Assembly: GCA_963710615.1 (NCBI GenBank)
Contig: CAVQBF010000001.1
Span: 124,001 to 188,000, forward strand
From: GCA-2746605 sp963710615
Lineage (GTDB): Bacteria; Bacteroidota; Ignavibacteria; Ignavibacteriales; Melioribacteraceae
Direction of reading: 5' to 3'
DNA: 64,000 nt
Below the pieces are notes generated by a model. It was given only the letters and a program-made list of their open reading frames with translations, did no database searches and was not told the origin of the DNA. This document shows, one piece after another, positions 37,579 through 46,637 of the stretch (positions within the stretch are counted from its first letter, which is position 1; every line of letters starts with the position of its first letter). The translations under genes were made by a program, and so were the position numbers.

Positions 37579-38727
37579 ATGACTACCGACAATAAATTTC
37601 AGACCGGTAATATTTTTTTAATCTCATTAGCGCATTTTGTTCACGATGTGTATTCATCATTTCTTGCTCCAATTCTGCCGCTGCTAATAGAAAAAATTGG
37701 AATGTCTTATACCCAAGCAGGGTTCCTGACAGTTATTCAAAGGCTGCCCTCATTCCTTAATCCTTTAATAGGTTTTGCCGCTGATAAAGTAAGTGTAAAG
37801 TTTATGGTAATATTTTCTCCTGCAATTACCGTTACTGTAATGAGCTTATTAGGAATTGCCCCAAATTATACCGCTCTTACAGTAATATTACTTGTAATGG
37901 GAATAAGCTCATCAATGTTTCATGTTCCGGCTCCTGTTATGATAAGACAAATATCTGGAAATCGGGTTGGAAAGGGAATGAGTATTTTTATGCTTGGTGG
38001 TGAAATGGCAAGGTCTGTTGGACCCTTAGTAGTATTGGGCGGTGTTTCCTTGTGGGGACTTGAAGGGACTTACAAATTAATTCCTTTTGGATGGTTAGCA
38101 TCCATCATCCTCTTTTTAAAGTTTCGAAAACTGCAGATTACTCAAACTCCTGAGAGTAAAAAAGCGAAGGCGATTTATGAAGTGCTCCGTAAATATTCCC
38201 ATTTGTTTTTTATAATATTCGGCATTACATTTTTTACTTCAATTCTTAAAGGTACTTTAACAGCATTCCTAACAGTTTATCTTACAAATCAAGGTGATAG
38301 TTTATGGTATGCCGGTGCTTCTCTTTCCATATTCCAGTTAGCCGGTGCGGGAGGTGTTTTGTATGCCGGTTCATTATCAGATAAAATCGGAAGAAAAAAA
38401 GTATTGCTTATTTCCGCAGTTTTAAATCCTATATTGTTAATACTCTTTATTTTATCCAATGGTCTTCTCGCATTTATTTTACTTCTTCTACTAGGCTTTT
38501 TAGTTTTTGCATTTAACCCTGTCCTTATGGCTTTAGTCAATACATTAAAATCTGACTTTCCAACTTTTCTAAATGGGGTTTACATGAGTATTAGTTTTTT
38601 AACAAGTGCAATTACCATTACTTTTGTCGGAGTACTTGCAGATTATTTTTCATTAGAAACAACATATCTAGTTAGTGCAATACTTGGATTTTTAACAATT
38701 CCCTTTGTTCTCAAAATCAAATCTTAA
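37579..38727 (+). CDS. MFS transporter, fosmidomycin-resistance (Fsr)-like
   Basis: 382 residues, about twelve membrane helices. The N-terminus ISLAHFVHDVYSSFLAPILPLLIEKIGMSYTQAGFL and the loop GFAADKVSVK are characteristic of the Fsr-like branch of the major facilitator superfamily. A second half repeat has YAGSLSDKIGRKKVL, the canonical motif A. A drug or metabolite exporter is the likely role; the substrate is unknown. Monocistronic, with over 120 bases on each side. Confidence 0.85.
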   Translation: MTTDNKFQTGNIFLISLAHFVHDVYSSFLAPILPLLIEKIGMSYTQAGFLTVIQRLPSFLNPLIGFAADKVSVKFMVIFSPAITVTVMSLLGIAPNYTALTVILLVMGISSSMFHVPAPVMIRQISGNRVGKGMSIFMLGGEMARSVGPLVVLGGVSLWGLEGTYKLIPFGWLASIILFLKFRKLQITQTPESKKAKAIYEVLRKYSHLFFIIFGITFFTSILKGTLTAFLTVYLTNQGDSLWYAGASLSIFQLAGAGGVLYAGSLSDKIGRKKVLLISAVLNPILLILFILSNGLLAFILLLLLGFLVFAFNPVLMALVNTLKSDFPTFLNGVYMSISFLTSAITITFVGVLADYFSLETTYLVSAILGFLTIPFVLKIKS

Positions 38728-38867
38728 TAACTGGTTAGTTAATTAAACACTTATTTTAATAGACTATACACTTTTAACAACTAAGCGAACAAATTTAACT
38801 TTATATACGTCCAATATTTGGCATTTGAATTGAAGTAACATTATTAAAAACGTAATAGAGTTATAGC

Positions 38868-39581
38868 ATGAAACTATTTATAAAGATACTTTTACTTCCC
38901 TTATTATTATTTGGATTAACTAACTGCGGAAACACGTTATTCACTCTAACTCCTGATGAAGAGTCTTTTACAGAAATGGGAAGAAGCATAATTGAAAAGG
39001 AGAATGGCTTTGCATTATCAGCACTTTCATTTGAAGATAGAACTGAAAATGAATTTATCTTCTATTTATTTGCAGAAAACAGAGATGAAGAAAGATTTCT
39101 TTTGGATCCCAAAGAAATATTTGTAAAAGCCTTTGACCAGAATAAGAATCAAATTTCAATACCAATACTTCACGCCGTAGATCCGGAGGAACAGATTTAT
39201 TTGCTTAATAAAAGTATCAAAGATAGAGAAAATACACATGATGTTGTTACTGGCTTAAATATTGTTTTTTCGCTTTTAGATACATTTGTAGATTTAACTG
39301 ATGAAGAGGATAATAATACTGAGGAGGTTTTAGAAAATATAGTTATTTTTTCGAGTAATCAGATTGGTGAAGAAATTGATTATGATAATGAAATTGACCA
39401 TTTAAAATCACAAAAAGCATATTGGAGAAATGAAGTGCTGCGCAGAACTGAATTATCTAAAGACGAAAATACAGCAGGCTTATTTTATCTTCCAATAATT
39501 AGAGAAGCAAAATTTATTAAAATCTATGTACCATTAGGGAAAACAACTCACACTTACAAATTTGAGCAAATTGTTTTGTGA
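38868..39581 (+). CDS. Predicted lipoprotein, hypothetical
   Basis: 237 residues with lipobox LTNC (Cys near residue 20). The first domain is beta-rich (FALSALSFEDRTENEFIFYLFAENRDEERFLLDPKEIFVKAF), like a small Ig- or DUF4352-type extracellular domain. A helical hinge and acidic stretch (DEEDNNTEEV) and a last beta segment (FIKIYVPLGKTTHTYKF) follow. Anchored to a membrane. It precedes the ECF sigma gene by 144 bases. Function unknown. Confidence 0.7.
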   Translation: MKLFIKILLLPLLLFGLTNCGNTLFTLTPDEESFTEMGRSIIEKENGFALSALSFEDRTENEFIFYLFAENRDEERFLLDPKEIFVKAFDQNKNQISIPILHAVDPEEQIYLLNKSIKDRENTHDVVTGLNIVFSLLDTFVDLTDEEDNNTEEVLENIVIFSSNQIGEEIDYDNEIDHLKSQKAYWRNEVLRRTELSKDENTAGLFYLPIIREAKFIKIYVPLGKTTHTYKFEQIVL

Positions 39582-39725
39582 ATGAGTTATAAAATTTATA
39601 CTGCTGTAAAAATTCATAATTATCGGATTAAATTTTTCAATTCGCCAATTTTATTATTTTATATGAAATAAAATACAATAAACCCTCCAAAATTTCGTTT
39701 ACAGTAATAGAGGAACAAAATATCA

Positions 39726-40295
39726 ATGCAGGAAATTCAACTTATCGAAAAATTCAGATCCGGTGATGGTGAAGCATTCCGGATATTAATGAATAGTTAT
39801 AGAGCAAAACTATTTAGTTATTTGTGGAGATTTTCTGATACAAGAGAGACGGCGGAAGAATTATTTCAAGAGACGATGATTAAGGCTTGGAAAGGAATAA
39901 AAAAATATAATGAACATCAAAAATTTTCAGCATGGTTATTTACTATTGCACATAATACAGCAATGGATAGTCTTAGAAAGAGAAAGAAGAAAAATAATTT
40001 TACAACATTAGATGAAGTAAATTACAATCAAAGCAGTAATAATCCGGATGATGAAATAATAATTAAAGAGACTTTGCAAATAATTAATGATTCAATTAAA
40101 ATTTTATCACAAAAGCAGAAAACTGTTTTTTTACTAAGACAGCACGGCAACTTAACATTTAAAGAAATTGCCGAAACAACCAAAGAATCGATAAATACAG
40201 TTATTAGTCATATGCATTACGCAGTAAAAAAAATTAAAAATCAAATTGAAAAAGAAAATGAACCAAGAAGAAAAACAGTTGTTTCAAAAATTTGA
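39726..40295 (+). CDS. ECF-family RNA polymerase sigma factor
   Basis: 189 residues with sigma region 2 (about 20-85: YLWRFSDTRETAEELFQETMIKAWKGI) and region 4 (about 125-180: LSQKQKTVFLLRQHGNLTFKEIAETTKESINTV, an HTH). No regions 1 or 3, as expected of ECF sigma factors. It should direct RNA polymerase to its own promoter set on an envelope or other extracytoplasmic signal. It overlaps the anti-sigma gene by 38 bases, so the two are translated together. Confidence 0.9.
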   Translation: MQEIQLIEKFRSGDGEAFRILMNSYRAKLFSYLWRFSDTRETAEELFQETMIKAWKGIKKYNEHQKFSAWLFTIAHNTAMDSLRKRKKKNNFTTLDEVNYNQSSNNPDDEIIIKETLQIINDSIKILSQKQKTVFLLRQHGNLTFKEIAETTKESINTVISHMHYAVKKIKNQIEKENEPRRKTVVSKI

Positions 40296-40866
40296 AAAAG
40301 AAGTTTGGCTCTTTCTCGATGGGGATTTATCGGAATCGAGAATTAACTTCTGGAGACAAAAAATTGAAGAGTATCCAAATTTGAAAAAATATATTGATGA
40401 ATATAAATCAATCACTGAACTATATACTAAAAAAATAAATGTTGATATTCCAGATCACAAATTTGATAAAATAATAAATGAAGCAATTGACCAAAATTTA
40501 TATTTTGAGAATATTAAGATTTATTTCAAAAATTTATTTTCGAATGATTCAGAATTTGTTTTCGGAAAAATTGCATTTGCTAGTGCTTTAATTATTGCAG
40601 CCGTTTTTATCTCAGTTATTTTCAATAAGAATAATCCAATTACCAATGTGACCAATACAATTAATCAAGAAGTCTTGGATTGGGATGCTGACTTTGTTGA
40701 TGATCAAATTAGCAAAGTAGGAACATTATTAAAACTAACAAAAGACGAAGAATACAGAAAATATTATAAATACAAACTGACTCCAAATAATGTGGATAAG
40801 AACATCAATTTGATAAATAGAAATATTGAAACTTTAAAAGAAGAAGTAAAAAACAAAAAACTCTAA
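40258..40866 (+). CDS. Putative anti-sigma factor (membrane)
   Basis: About 202 residues from ATG 40258 (a TTG at 40246 is weaker). The N-terminal cytoplasmic part (EVWLFLDGDLSESRINFWRQKIEEYPNLKKYIDEYKSI) looks like a zinc-less anti-sigma domain. One membrane helix follows at about 105-125 (IAFASALIIAAVFISVIF), then a periplasmic helical tail of about 75 residues. Architecture, overlap with the ECF gene and gene order support an anti-sigma role; no canonical HxxxCxxC zinc motif is seen. The next gene starts 13 bases later. Confidence 0.7.
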   Translation: MNQEEKQLFQKFEKEVWLFLDGDLSESRINFWRQKIEEYPNLKKYIDEYKSITELYTKKINVDIPDHKFDKIINEAIDQNLYFENIKIYFKNLFSNDSEFVFGKIAFASALIIAAVFISVIFNKNNPITNVTNTINQEVLDWDADFVDDQISKVGTLLKLTKDEEYRKYYKYKLTPNNVDKNINLINRNIETLKEEVKNKKL

Positions 40867-40879
40867 CCTGAGGTTTATT

Positions 40880-41494
40880 ATGAAAAACTATAAGTATTAC
40901 ATATTGACATTAGTACTATTTTTATTGACCCAAATATTATTAGCACAAGAAAAACCTAAAGCGCCAGTTGAACCTGAACCGCCTGAAAGAATCGAACATG
41001 AATTTGATTTTGAATTTCAAAAATATTTTGAAATGAAAGAAGAGGATGAAAAGAAATTACTAAAAAGTCTTAATGAAACACTCCGAAAAAATTTAGAGGT
41101 GATTAAAAAAGTTAACAAAGAAAAATATATTGATTTACTTAGAGAGTCACAATTTAAAAATATTAAAGTACCATTTATAGTAAAACATGAAAAAATAATG
41201 CAAGAGAGAGAGAATAAAATATTTGAAGCAGAAGTTGAAGTAGAAGCACTTGCTGCAAAACATAAAAATACTAATGAAAAAGAACAGAGAAAAATCAAAC
41301 AAGAGCTTAAGAAGGAACTTAATATATTATTTGATCTTAAGGAGCAAAGAAGAAAACAAGAAGTGGAAGAACTTCAACAAGAATTAAGCGAACTAAAAAA
41401 ATCACTAGAAGTACGTTTAAGAAATAAGGACAAAATAATTGAAAGAAGAATGCAAGAGCTCCTTGAAGAAGATCAATATTTAGAATGGGATTAG
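40880..41494 (+). CDS. Exported coiled-coil protein of the sigma operon
   Basis: 204 residues with a signal peptide (cleavage near LLAQ, residue 22), a Pro/Glu-rich linker (APVEPEPPERIE) and then almost continuous charged helix. From about residue 45 to 200 it reads as coiled coil (RRKQEVEELQQELSELKKSLEVRLRNK). The size and charge recall periplasmic Spy/CpxP/ZraP-like helical chaperones and sensors, but the LTxxQ motif of that family is not visible. Its place as third gene after an ECF sigma and a membrane anti-sigma suggests a sensor or effector of envelope stress. Confidence 0.7.
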   Translation: MKNYKYYILTLVLFLLTQILLAQEKPKAPVEPEPPERIEHEFDFEFQKYFEMKEEDEKKLLKSLNETLRKNLEVIKKVNKEKYIDLLRESQFKNIKVPFIVKHEKIMQERENKIFEAEVEVEALAAKHKNTNEKEQRKIKQELKKELNILFDLKEQRRKQEVEELQQELSELKKSLEVRLRNKDKIIERRMQELLEEDQYLEWD

Positions 41495-41598
41495 TTTAAT
41501 ATTGAATTAAGAAGAAATTATTGGTTTGATTTTGAATTTATATAAAATTGTATTAATTTTTGACAAACCTTTAACTTAACAAAACAAGAGGAGCAGTA

Positions 41599-41943
41599 AT
41601 GGGTAAACTAGACGACTTAATGGAAAAGATGGCAGCTGAAATGACCGGTAAACTCAGCATGAAATCAGTTGATAAAAAGGTATTAGTTGCAGTTGGTAAA
41701 TCTTTAGGACCATCTTTGTACAAACAAGATTCAGCAAAAGTTGCTTGCTCAGATCCTAAAGAACTAGACAGAATTAAGAAGAATTTCTGTGTGAAAAAAT
41801 TAGGTGTAGCAGACACCCCAAAACTAGACGATACAATTAAAGAAGTTTGCAAAGAAATGGGCGCAAAAAATAGAAATAAATACAGAGTTATTTTTTATTA
41901 TCTCTTAGTTAAGAAATTAAAGAAAAGTAAAGTATTTGCTTAG
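41599..41943 (+). CDS. DUF2853 family protein
   Basis: 114 residues, Lys-rich and without signal peptide. The frame KVLVAVGKSLGPSLYKQDSAKVACSDPKELDRIKKNF, followed by KYRVIFYYLLVKKLKK, is the DUF2853 signature, a small helical domain of unknown function common in Bacteroidetes. The ribosome site GAGGAG precedes the ATG by eight bases, and a strong terminator follows, so the gene is a single unit. Its simple, strong signals suggest high expression. Confidence 0.85.
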   Translation: MGKLDDLMEKMAAEMTGKLSMKSVDKKVLVAVGKSLGPSLYKQDSAKVACSDPKELDRIKKNFCVKKLGVADTPKLDDTIKEVCKEMGAKNRNKYRVIFYYLLVKKLKKSKVFA

Positions 41944-41964
41944 GCAATAAGAAGCTTAAACTTA

Positions 41965-42000
41965 AAGACCCAATTAATTTTCAATTGGGTCTTTTTTTTT
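41965..42000 (+). terminator. Strong Rho-independent terminator after DUF2853 gene
   Basis: Perfect 11-base stem AAGACCCAATT (41965-41975) with AATTGGGTCTT (41983-41993), loop of seven, then seven T (41994-42000). It separates this gene from the converging ispH gene. Confidence 0.9.
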
Positions 42001-42010
42001 GTCCATAGAA

Positions 42011-43228
42011 TTAAATCTCTTTTAATACCTCATCAACGTTTCTAAGATTATCATAATATGAAAGAATCTTCAGCATAACCGCTTCTACGACAGAGTCTGG
42101 ACAAGATGCACCGCTAGTAATAATAATTTTAAGATTGTTTTTGTCAGGGAGATAATCGTTTGTGATTATTTCCTTTTTTAACTTAATATCAAAATGTTGA
42201 ATTTTTTTATTCGAAATGATTTTATTCTGATCTGATATGAAATAGGTATCAAAATATTCCTCAAGCAGTTCAACAATGTGGGAAGTGTTCGAGCTATTAT
42301 AACCACCAACGACAATGGAAAAATCAGCCTCTTCTTTTAAAAGTTCAATTGTAGCTTGTTGGTTATCGTTTGTTGCATAACAAAGTGTATCTCTGGTATC
42401 AGCAAAATGCTCACTAATTTGTTCTGCCCCATATTTCTTTAACATTGTATCTTTTAGACAATTAGCAATCTCTTGAGTTTCTGAAGCAAGCATCGTTGTC
42501 TGATTAACTACGCCGACTTTTTTAAAATCTTTTTCAACATCAAAATCTTTTGAATGTTTTCCTTCGAAAATTTTATAAAATTCGTTTTTATCAATTTTAC
42601 CTAGAATTATCTCGGAAAGTATTTTGGTCTCTTCAATATCTCTAACAATAACACTTGGAGAATTTTCTTTTGCATGTGAAAAAGTTGCTTTAGTCTCTTC
42701 GTGTTTTGCTTTTCCGTGAATTATTACTGTGTAGTCGTCCTTTCCCAACGAGGTAGATTTTTTCCAAACTTTTTCAACAAATGGACATGTAGTATTGTAC
42801 TGCATTGTATCAATGTTTCGTTTCCTTAAAATTTCTTCTGTTTCCAGAGTAGTTCCAAAAGCAGGAATAATTACAATGTCTTTTGACGTAACTTCATCCC
42901 AATCAATTATTTGATTGCCAAAAGAATCCAGAATAAAATCAACACCATTAGCTTGAAGATCTGCATTAACACCTTGATTATGAATCATTTCACTTAATAA
43001 ATAGATTTTCTTTTCCGGATTCTCCTCAATAGTTTTGTAGGCTATTTCAATGGCATTTTCAACCCCAAAGCAAAAACCGAAATGTCGGGCAAGAATTACT
43101 TTAACACTACCAAAATCTAAAACAGTAGGACTAAAATCTTTTTTGTAATGATCTTTTTCTTTTCTTATGCTCTTAATTTTTTGAATTATTGAGCTTTTAT
43201 AATAAATTGGGATTTCAAAGTCTTTCAT
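42011..43228 (-). CDS. ispH: 4-hydroxy-3-methylbut-2-enyl diphosphate reductase
   Basis: 405 residues, the long form with an N-terminal extension of about 45 residues before the core, as in Bacteroidetes, cyanobacteria and plants. The three [4Fe-4S] cysteines are Cys53 (HFGFCFGVE), Cys148 (NTTCPF) and Cys376 (SGASCPD). The enzyme performs the last step of the MEP pathway, reducing HMBPP to isopentenyl and dimethylallyl diphosphate. It is first to be read from the right in a group with a DUF2911 gene 10 bases upstream. Start ATG 43228 fits the family length. Confidence 0.95.
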   Translation of the reverse strand: MKDFEIPIYYKSSIIQKIKSIRKEKDHYKKDFSPTVLDFGSVKVILARHFGFCFGVENAIEIAYKTIEENPEKKIYLLSEMIHNQGVNADLQANGVDFILDSFGNQIIDWDEVTSKDIVIIPAFGTTLETEEILRKRNIDTMQYNTTCPFVEKVWKKSTSLGKDDYTVIIHGKAKHEETKATFSHAKENSPSVIVRDIEETKILSEIILGKIDKNEFYKIFEGKHSKDFDVEKDFKKVGVVNQTTMLASETQEIANCLKDTMLKKYGAEQISEHFADTRDTLCYATNDNQQATIELLKEEADFSIVVGGYNSSNTSHIVELLEEYFDTYFISDQNKIISNKKIQHFDIKLKKEIITNDYLPDKNNLKIIITSGASCPDSVVEAVMLKILSYYDNLRNVDEVLKEI

Positions 43229-43237
43229 TGCATTCTT

Positions 43238-43774
43238 TTATTTTAAAATTTCTGAGTTTATCAAAAAGGATATTTTTATCTTTTCCCATTCTAAATTTAC
43301 AACAGCTTTGTACGGTTCTATATACTGAAAGTAAAATTTTAAACGTTCCACGTGATGGTTAGTTATTGGTTTCACTTTAAATCTAATTTGGTCTTCTTCC
43401 ATGTTATACTTAAAGGCCCCCCATTGATCATAAACTTTATTAAGTATAATTGTCCATTCTTTTTCATTTGGAATAGTAAAAAGGGAATATTTGCCAGCCG
43501 GAATTTTATTTTCTTCAATATATAAATCGTTATCAAATTCGATAGTGGTAGCTTCATTTGCACCGGTACGCCAGACTTCACCATAAGGAACAAGCTTTCC
43601 CCAAACTTCTCTTTCTTTAACCCCAGGGGAACCATATGTAATGGTAACTGTTGTGTAACCAATGGTTTGCCCGACAAATGCTTTAGGGCTTAATCTAGGC
43701 AAGTTTTTTTGAGCTATTACTAATGAACTATTTACTGTAAAGAAAAGAAGAAAAAGTAAAGTAATGATTTTCAT
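43238..43774 (-). CDS. DUF2911 family exported protein
   Basis: 178 residues with a signal peptide (about 1-22, ...SSLVIAQ). The family signatures are TVTITYGSPGVKEREVWGKLVPYGEVWRTGANEATTIEFD and AGKYSLFTIPNEKEWTIILNK. It is a beta-sandwich domain common in Bacteroidetes with no known activity. Expected in the periplasm. It lies 9 bases before ispH and 44 after a PLP enzyme, so cotranscription along the minus strand is plausible. Confidence 0.85.
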   Translation of the reverse strand: MKIITLLFLLFFTVNSSLVIAQKNLPRLSPKAFVGQTIGYTTVTITYGSPGVKEREVWGKLVPYGEVWRTGANEATTIEFDNDLYIEENKIPAGKYSLFTIPNEKEWTIILNKVYDQWGAFKYNMEEDQIRFKVKPITNHHVERLKFYFQYIEPYKAVVNLEWEKIKISFLINSEILK

Positions 43775-43818
43775 TTATGTCTCATTTAGTTTTATTAAAA
43801 ATATTAAAATCAGTTGAG

Positions 43819-44778
43819 TTAAGATAGTAATTTATCTATTCTATTTTTCATTCCGGAAATGCCCTGCAAACCGCCGGTGTGAATAGCAATTATCGTTGGA
43901 TTTTCTATAAATTCATTTTTGTTAAGCAGTTCTTGAATGCCAAAAAGTAATTTGCCGGTGTAGATTGGATCAAGTCGAACAGAATTTATAGATTCAAAAT
44001 CCCTTATGAACATAACTAATTCTTTAGTAATCTTTGCATATCCACCAAAATGATAATTTAAATCCAGCTTCCAATTTGAAAAAGCTTTACCTGAAAACTC
44101 CTTAACAGATGTTGTAATGTCGTTATTTAGAAAATCTGCTCCTTTTAATACAGGAATCCCAATAATTTTTTTGCTTCCATTTAATCCACATATTATACCG
44201 GAAAGAGTTCCTCCAGTTCCACAGGCTGATATTATATAATCATAATCTACATCAATATTATTTACTATTTCAGAAGCACCTTTTAACGCTAATTGATTTG
44301 TCCCGCCTTCGGGGACTAGATAAAATTGACCGAACTTGCTTCTTAATCTCTGCAATACTTGAGGATCTGTTTTTTTTCTATAAGTAGTTCTATCAAGATA
44401 AAAAAGTTCCATTCCACAATCGGCTGCAAATTGTAAGGTAGGATTTAAGGGAAGATGTTCTTCGCCTCTTATAACTCCGATGGTATTAAAACCAAAAATT
44501 TTACCAGCACCGGCAGTTGAGTAAATGTGATTTGAAAATGCGCCACCAAAAGTCAGTAAATATTTTTCTCCAAGTTTATCGGCCTCTTTGAGATTATATT
44601 TTAATTTCCTCCATTTATTGCCCGAAATTATTGGGTGAATTAAATCCTCTCGTTTTAAATATAGAGTGTATTCTTTAGTAGTACCAGGAAGTTTTACATT
44701 TTGTAGAATTGCAGCATCTTCATTAATTTCTTTATCAATTATAGATTGTAGTTTTATACCAACAAAGCTATTTTTCAT
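43819..44778 (-). CDS. PLP-dependent D-cysteine desulfhydrase/ACC deaminase family protein
   Basis: 319 residues of fold-type II PLP enzymes. The PLP lysine is in SGNKWRKLKYNL; KREDLIHP and FGGAFSNH precede and follow it, and ACGTGGTLSGI binds the cofactor phosphate. The family covers 1-aminocyclopropane-1-carboxylate deaminase and D-cysteine desulfhydrase; the true substrate cannot be decided here. It overlaps the upstream amidohydrolase gene by 11 bases, so the two are translationally coupled. Confidence 0.8.
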   Translation of the reverse strand: MKNSFVGIKLQSIIDKEINEDAAILQNVKLPGTTKEYTLYLKREDLIHPIISGNKWRKLKYNLKEADKLGEKYLLTFGGAFSNHIYSTAGAGKIFGFNTIGVIRGEEHLPLNPTLQFAADCGMELFYLDRTTYRKKTDPQVLQRLRSKFGQFYLVPEGGTNQLALKGASEIVNNIDVDYDYIISACGTGGTLSGIICGLNGSKKIIGIPVLKGADFLNNDITTSVKEFSGKAFSNWKLDLNYHFGGYAKITKELVMFIRDFESINSVRLDPIYTGKLLFGIQELLNKNEFIENPTIIAIHTGGLQGISGMKNRIDKLLS

Positions 44779-46474
44779 AAAGAATTTTACCGCCTACAAT
44801 TGTATATAGAATTTCAGTGTTTAAAATATCCGACTCAGACACGTTTAGTAAATCATTAGATAAGACGGTAATATCTGCAAGTTTACCAACTTCCAATGAT
44901 CCTTTAATATTTTCTTCAAAAGCAGCAAAAGCACCGTTGATGGTATATGATTGCAAGGCTTCAAGCCTTGTCATTTTTTGGCTTGGAAAAAATTCCTCAC
45001 CGTTTAGGGATTTTCTTGTAACAGCTGCATAATAATTTTCAATAGGATTTATGGGCTCAACGGGTGAATCGGTTCCATTGCAAATGACAGCACCAGTCTC
45101 AATAAGTGATTGCCATACATATCCACCAATTTTTGCTCTTCCATTTCCCAACCTTTTTTTAACATAAGGGGCATCTGAAGTACAATGAATAGTTTGCATA
45201 GAAGCAATTACTCCAAGTTCGCTGAATCTCTGGATATCACGTTTACTTAAATGTTGAGCGTGCTCAATTCTCCACCTGAAATTTTCTCTCTCAGGAAATT
45301 GTTTGAAGATATCTCTATAAATATCTAAGGTAATTCTGTTCGCTTTATCTCCAATTGCATGTGTACAAATTTGAAAATCATTTTCCGCAGCAAGTTCTAC
45401 GATATTTTTTATCTGAGAAATAGGTGTTACGTTTAATCCACTATGATTTGGACTATCTTGATAAGGGCTTAGCAACCAAGCTCCTCTTGAACCTAGTGCT
45501 CCGTCCATATATAATTTTATTGCTTGAACAGTTAAATGATTGTTACCGTAACCAACAGTTTGATAAGCCCTAATTGAATCTTTCAATAAATTATAATCTT
45601 CCAACAGCATTTCGTATAAACGAATTTTAATTTCACCATGTTCAACCATTTGCCTTAATATCTTAATATCTTCAAAAGAAGCTCCTGCATCATGAAGAGA
45701 AGTAATCCCATTTGATAAGCATTCATCAATAGCCAGAGTAATAGCTTTTTTCTTTTCATTTTTTTGTTCTTCTAAGGTCCTTTCATCTAAATATTTTTGA
45801 TAATGACTTGAAATAAGTTGTTCAGCTTCCTCCATGAAAACACCAATTGGATTACCCTCTTTATCTTTTACAATTTTGCCACCTCGTGGATCCGTGGTTT
45901 CAGATGTAACGTTTGCAATTTCCATCGCTTTTGCATTTGCGAAAATTGCATGACCGCTTGCGTGAGAAAGCATTACTGGATTGCGTGGTGTTGCTTCGCT
46001 AAGTTTATTGTGTAGAGGATAGCCATTAATATTTTCTATTGGAGAAGGATTCCATTTTTCCTGATGCCATCCTCTGCCAATAATCCATTCGCCATTTCTA
46101 GATTCATCTGCTGCTGCAGCAACAAGGTAAACAACTTCATCCCAGTTTTTTGCATCTCTCAAATTTAGAGATATTTTGGCTTGTCCGGTTGATATTAGAT
46201 GAGCGTGACTATCAATAAAACCGGGTATTGCTGTTTTACCTTTAAGATCAATTACGTCTGTTGAATCACCAACTAGATTATTGATCTCATCACTACTTCC
46301 CAGAGAGACTATTTTGTCATCTATAACCGCAATAGCTTCTACAATTGTATTATTGGAATCAACTGTTATTATATTCCCATTTAGCAAAACTAAATCAGCA
46401 TGTTTAATTTTGTCTGCGCAATTGGAAAGTAAGAATAAAATTAGGAGTATTAATAAGCTGGAAAAATATTTCAT
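44768..46474 (-). CDS. Amidohydrolase (YtcJ-like), lipoprotein
   Basis: 568 residues. Lipobox LSNC (Cys19) suggests membrane anchoring. The domain is the YtcJ/NfdA-like branch of the amidohydrolase superfamily: LNGNIITVD, metal histidines His90 and His92 in FIDSHAHL, MDGALGSRGAW, THAIGDKAN, RIEHAQHL and NGTDSPVEP. Relatives hydrolyse N-formyl or aminoacyl amides; substrate unknown. It heads a probable operon reading left to ispH, ending in coupling with the PLP gene. Confidence 0.85.
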   Translation of the reverse strand: MKYFSSLLILLILFLLSNCADKIKHADLVLLNGNIITVDSNNTIVEAIAVIDDKIVSLGSSDEINNLVGDSTDVIDLKGKTAIPGFIDSHAHLISTGQAKISLNLRDAKNWDEVVYLVAAAADESRNGEWIIGRGWHQEKWNPSPIENINGYPLHNKLSEATPRNPVMLSHASGHAIFANAKAMEIANVTSETTDPRGGKIVKDKEGNPIGVFMEEAEQLISSHYQKYLDERTLEEQKNEKKKAITLAIDECLSNGITSLHDAGASFEDIKILRQMVEHGEIKIRLYEMLLEDYNLLKDSIRAYQTVGYGNNHLTVQAIKLYMDGALGSRGAWLLSPYQDSPNHSGLNVTPISQIKNIVELAAENDFQICTHAIGDKANRITLDIYRDIFKQFPERENFRWRIEHAQHLSKRDIQRFSELGVIASMQTIHCTSDAPYVKKRLGNGRAKIGGYVWQSLIETGAVICNGTDSPVEPINPIENYYAAVTRKSLNGEEFFPSQKMTRLEALQSYTINGAFAAFEENIKGSLEVGKLADITVLSNDLLNVSESDILNTEILYTIVGGKILYEK

Positions 46475-46637
46475 GGTTGAAATCCTTATCTAAATCAAGT
46501 TAAGTAGAAAGATAATAAAATATGTGGAGAACGAATTTAATAAAATAGTAGAATGTTGATCTAAATATAATATTTTGTCGAATTTACTTAAAGTGCTGTA
46601 AATAAGCTTAATGTGAACAATAATAAGTTATATATTT

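Noticed and set aside
41560..41565. TTGACA as a -35 promoter box before the DUF2853 gene
   Set aside because: No acceptable -10 hexamer at 16-18 bases and the group often uses different promoter sequences.
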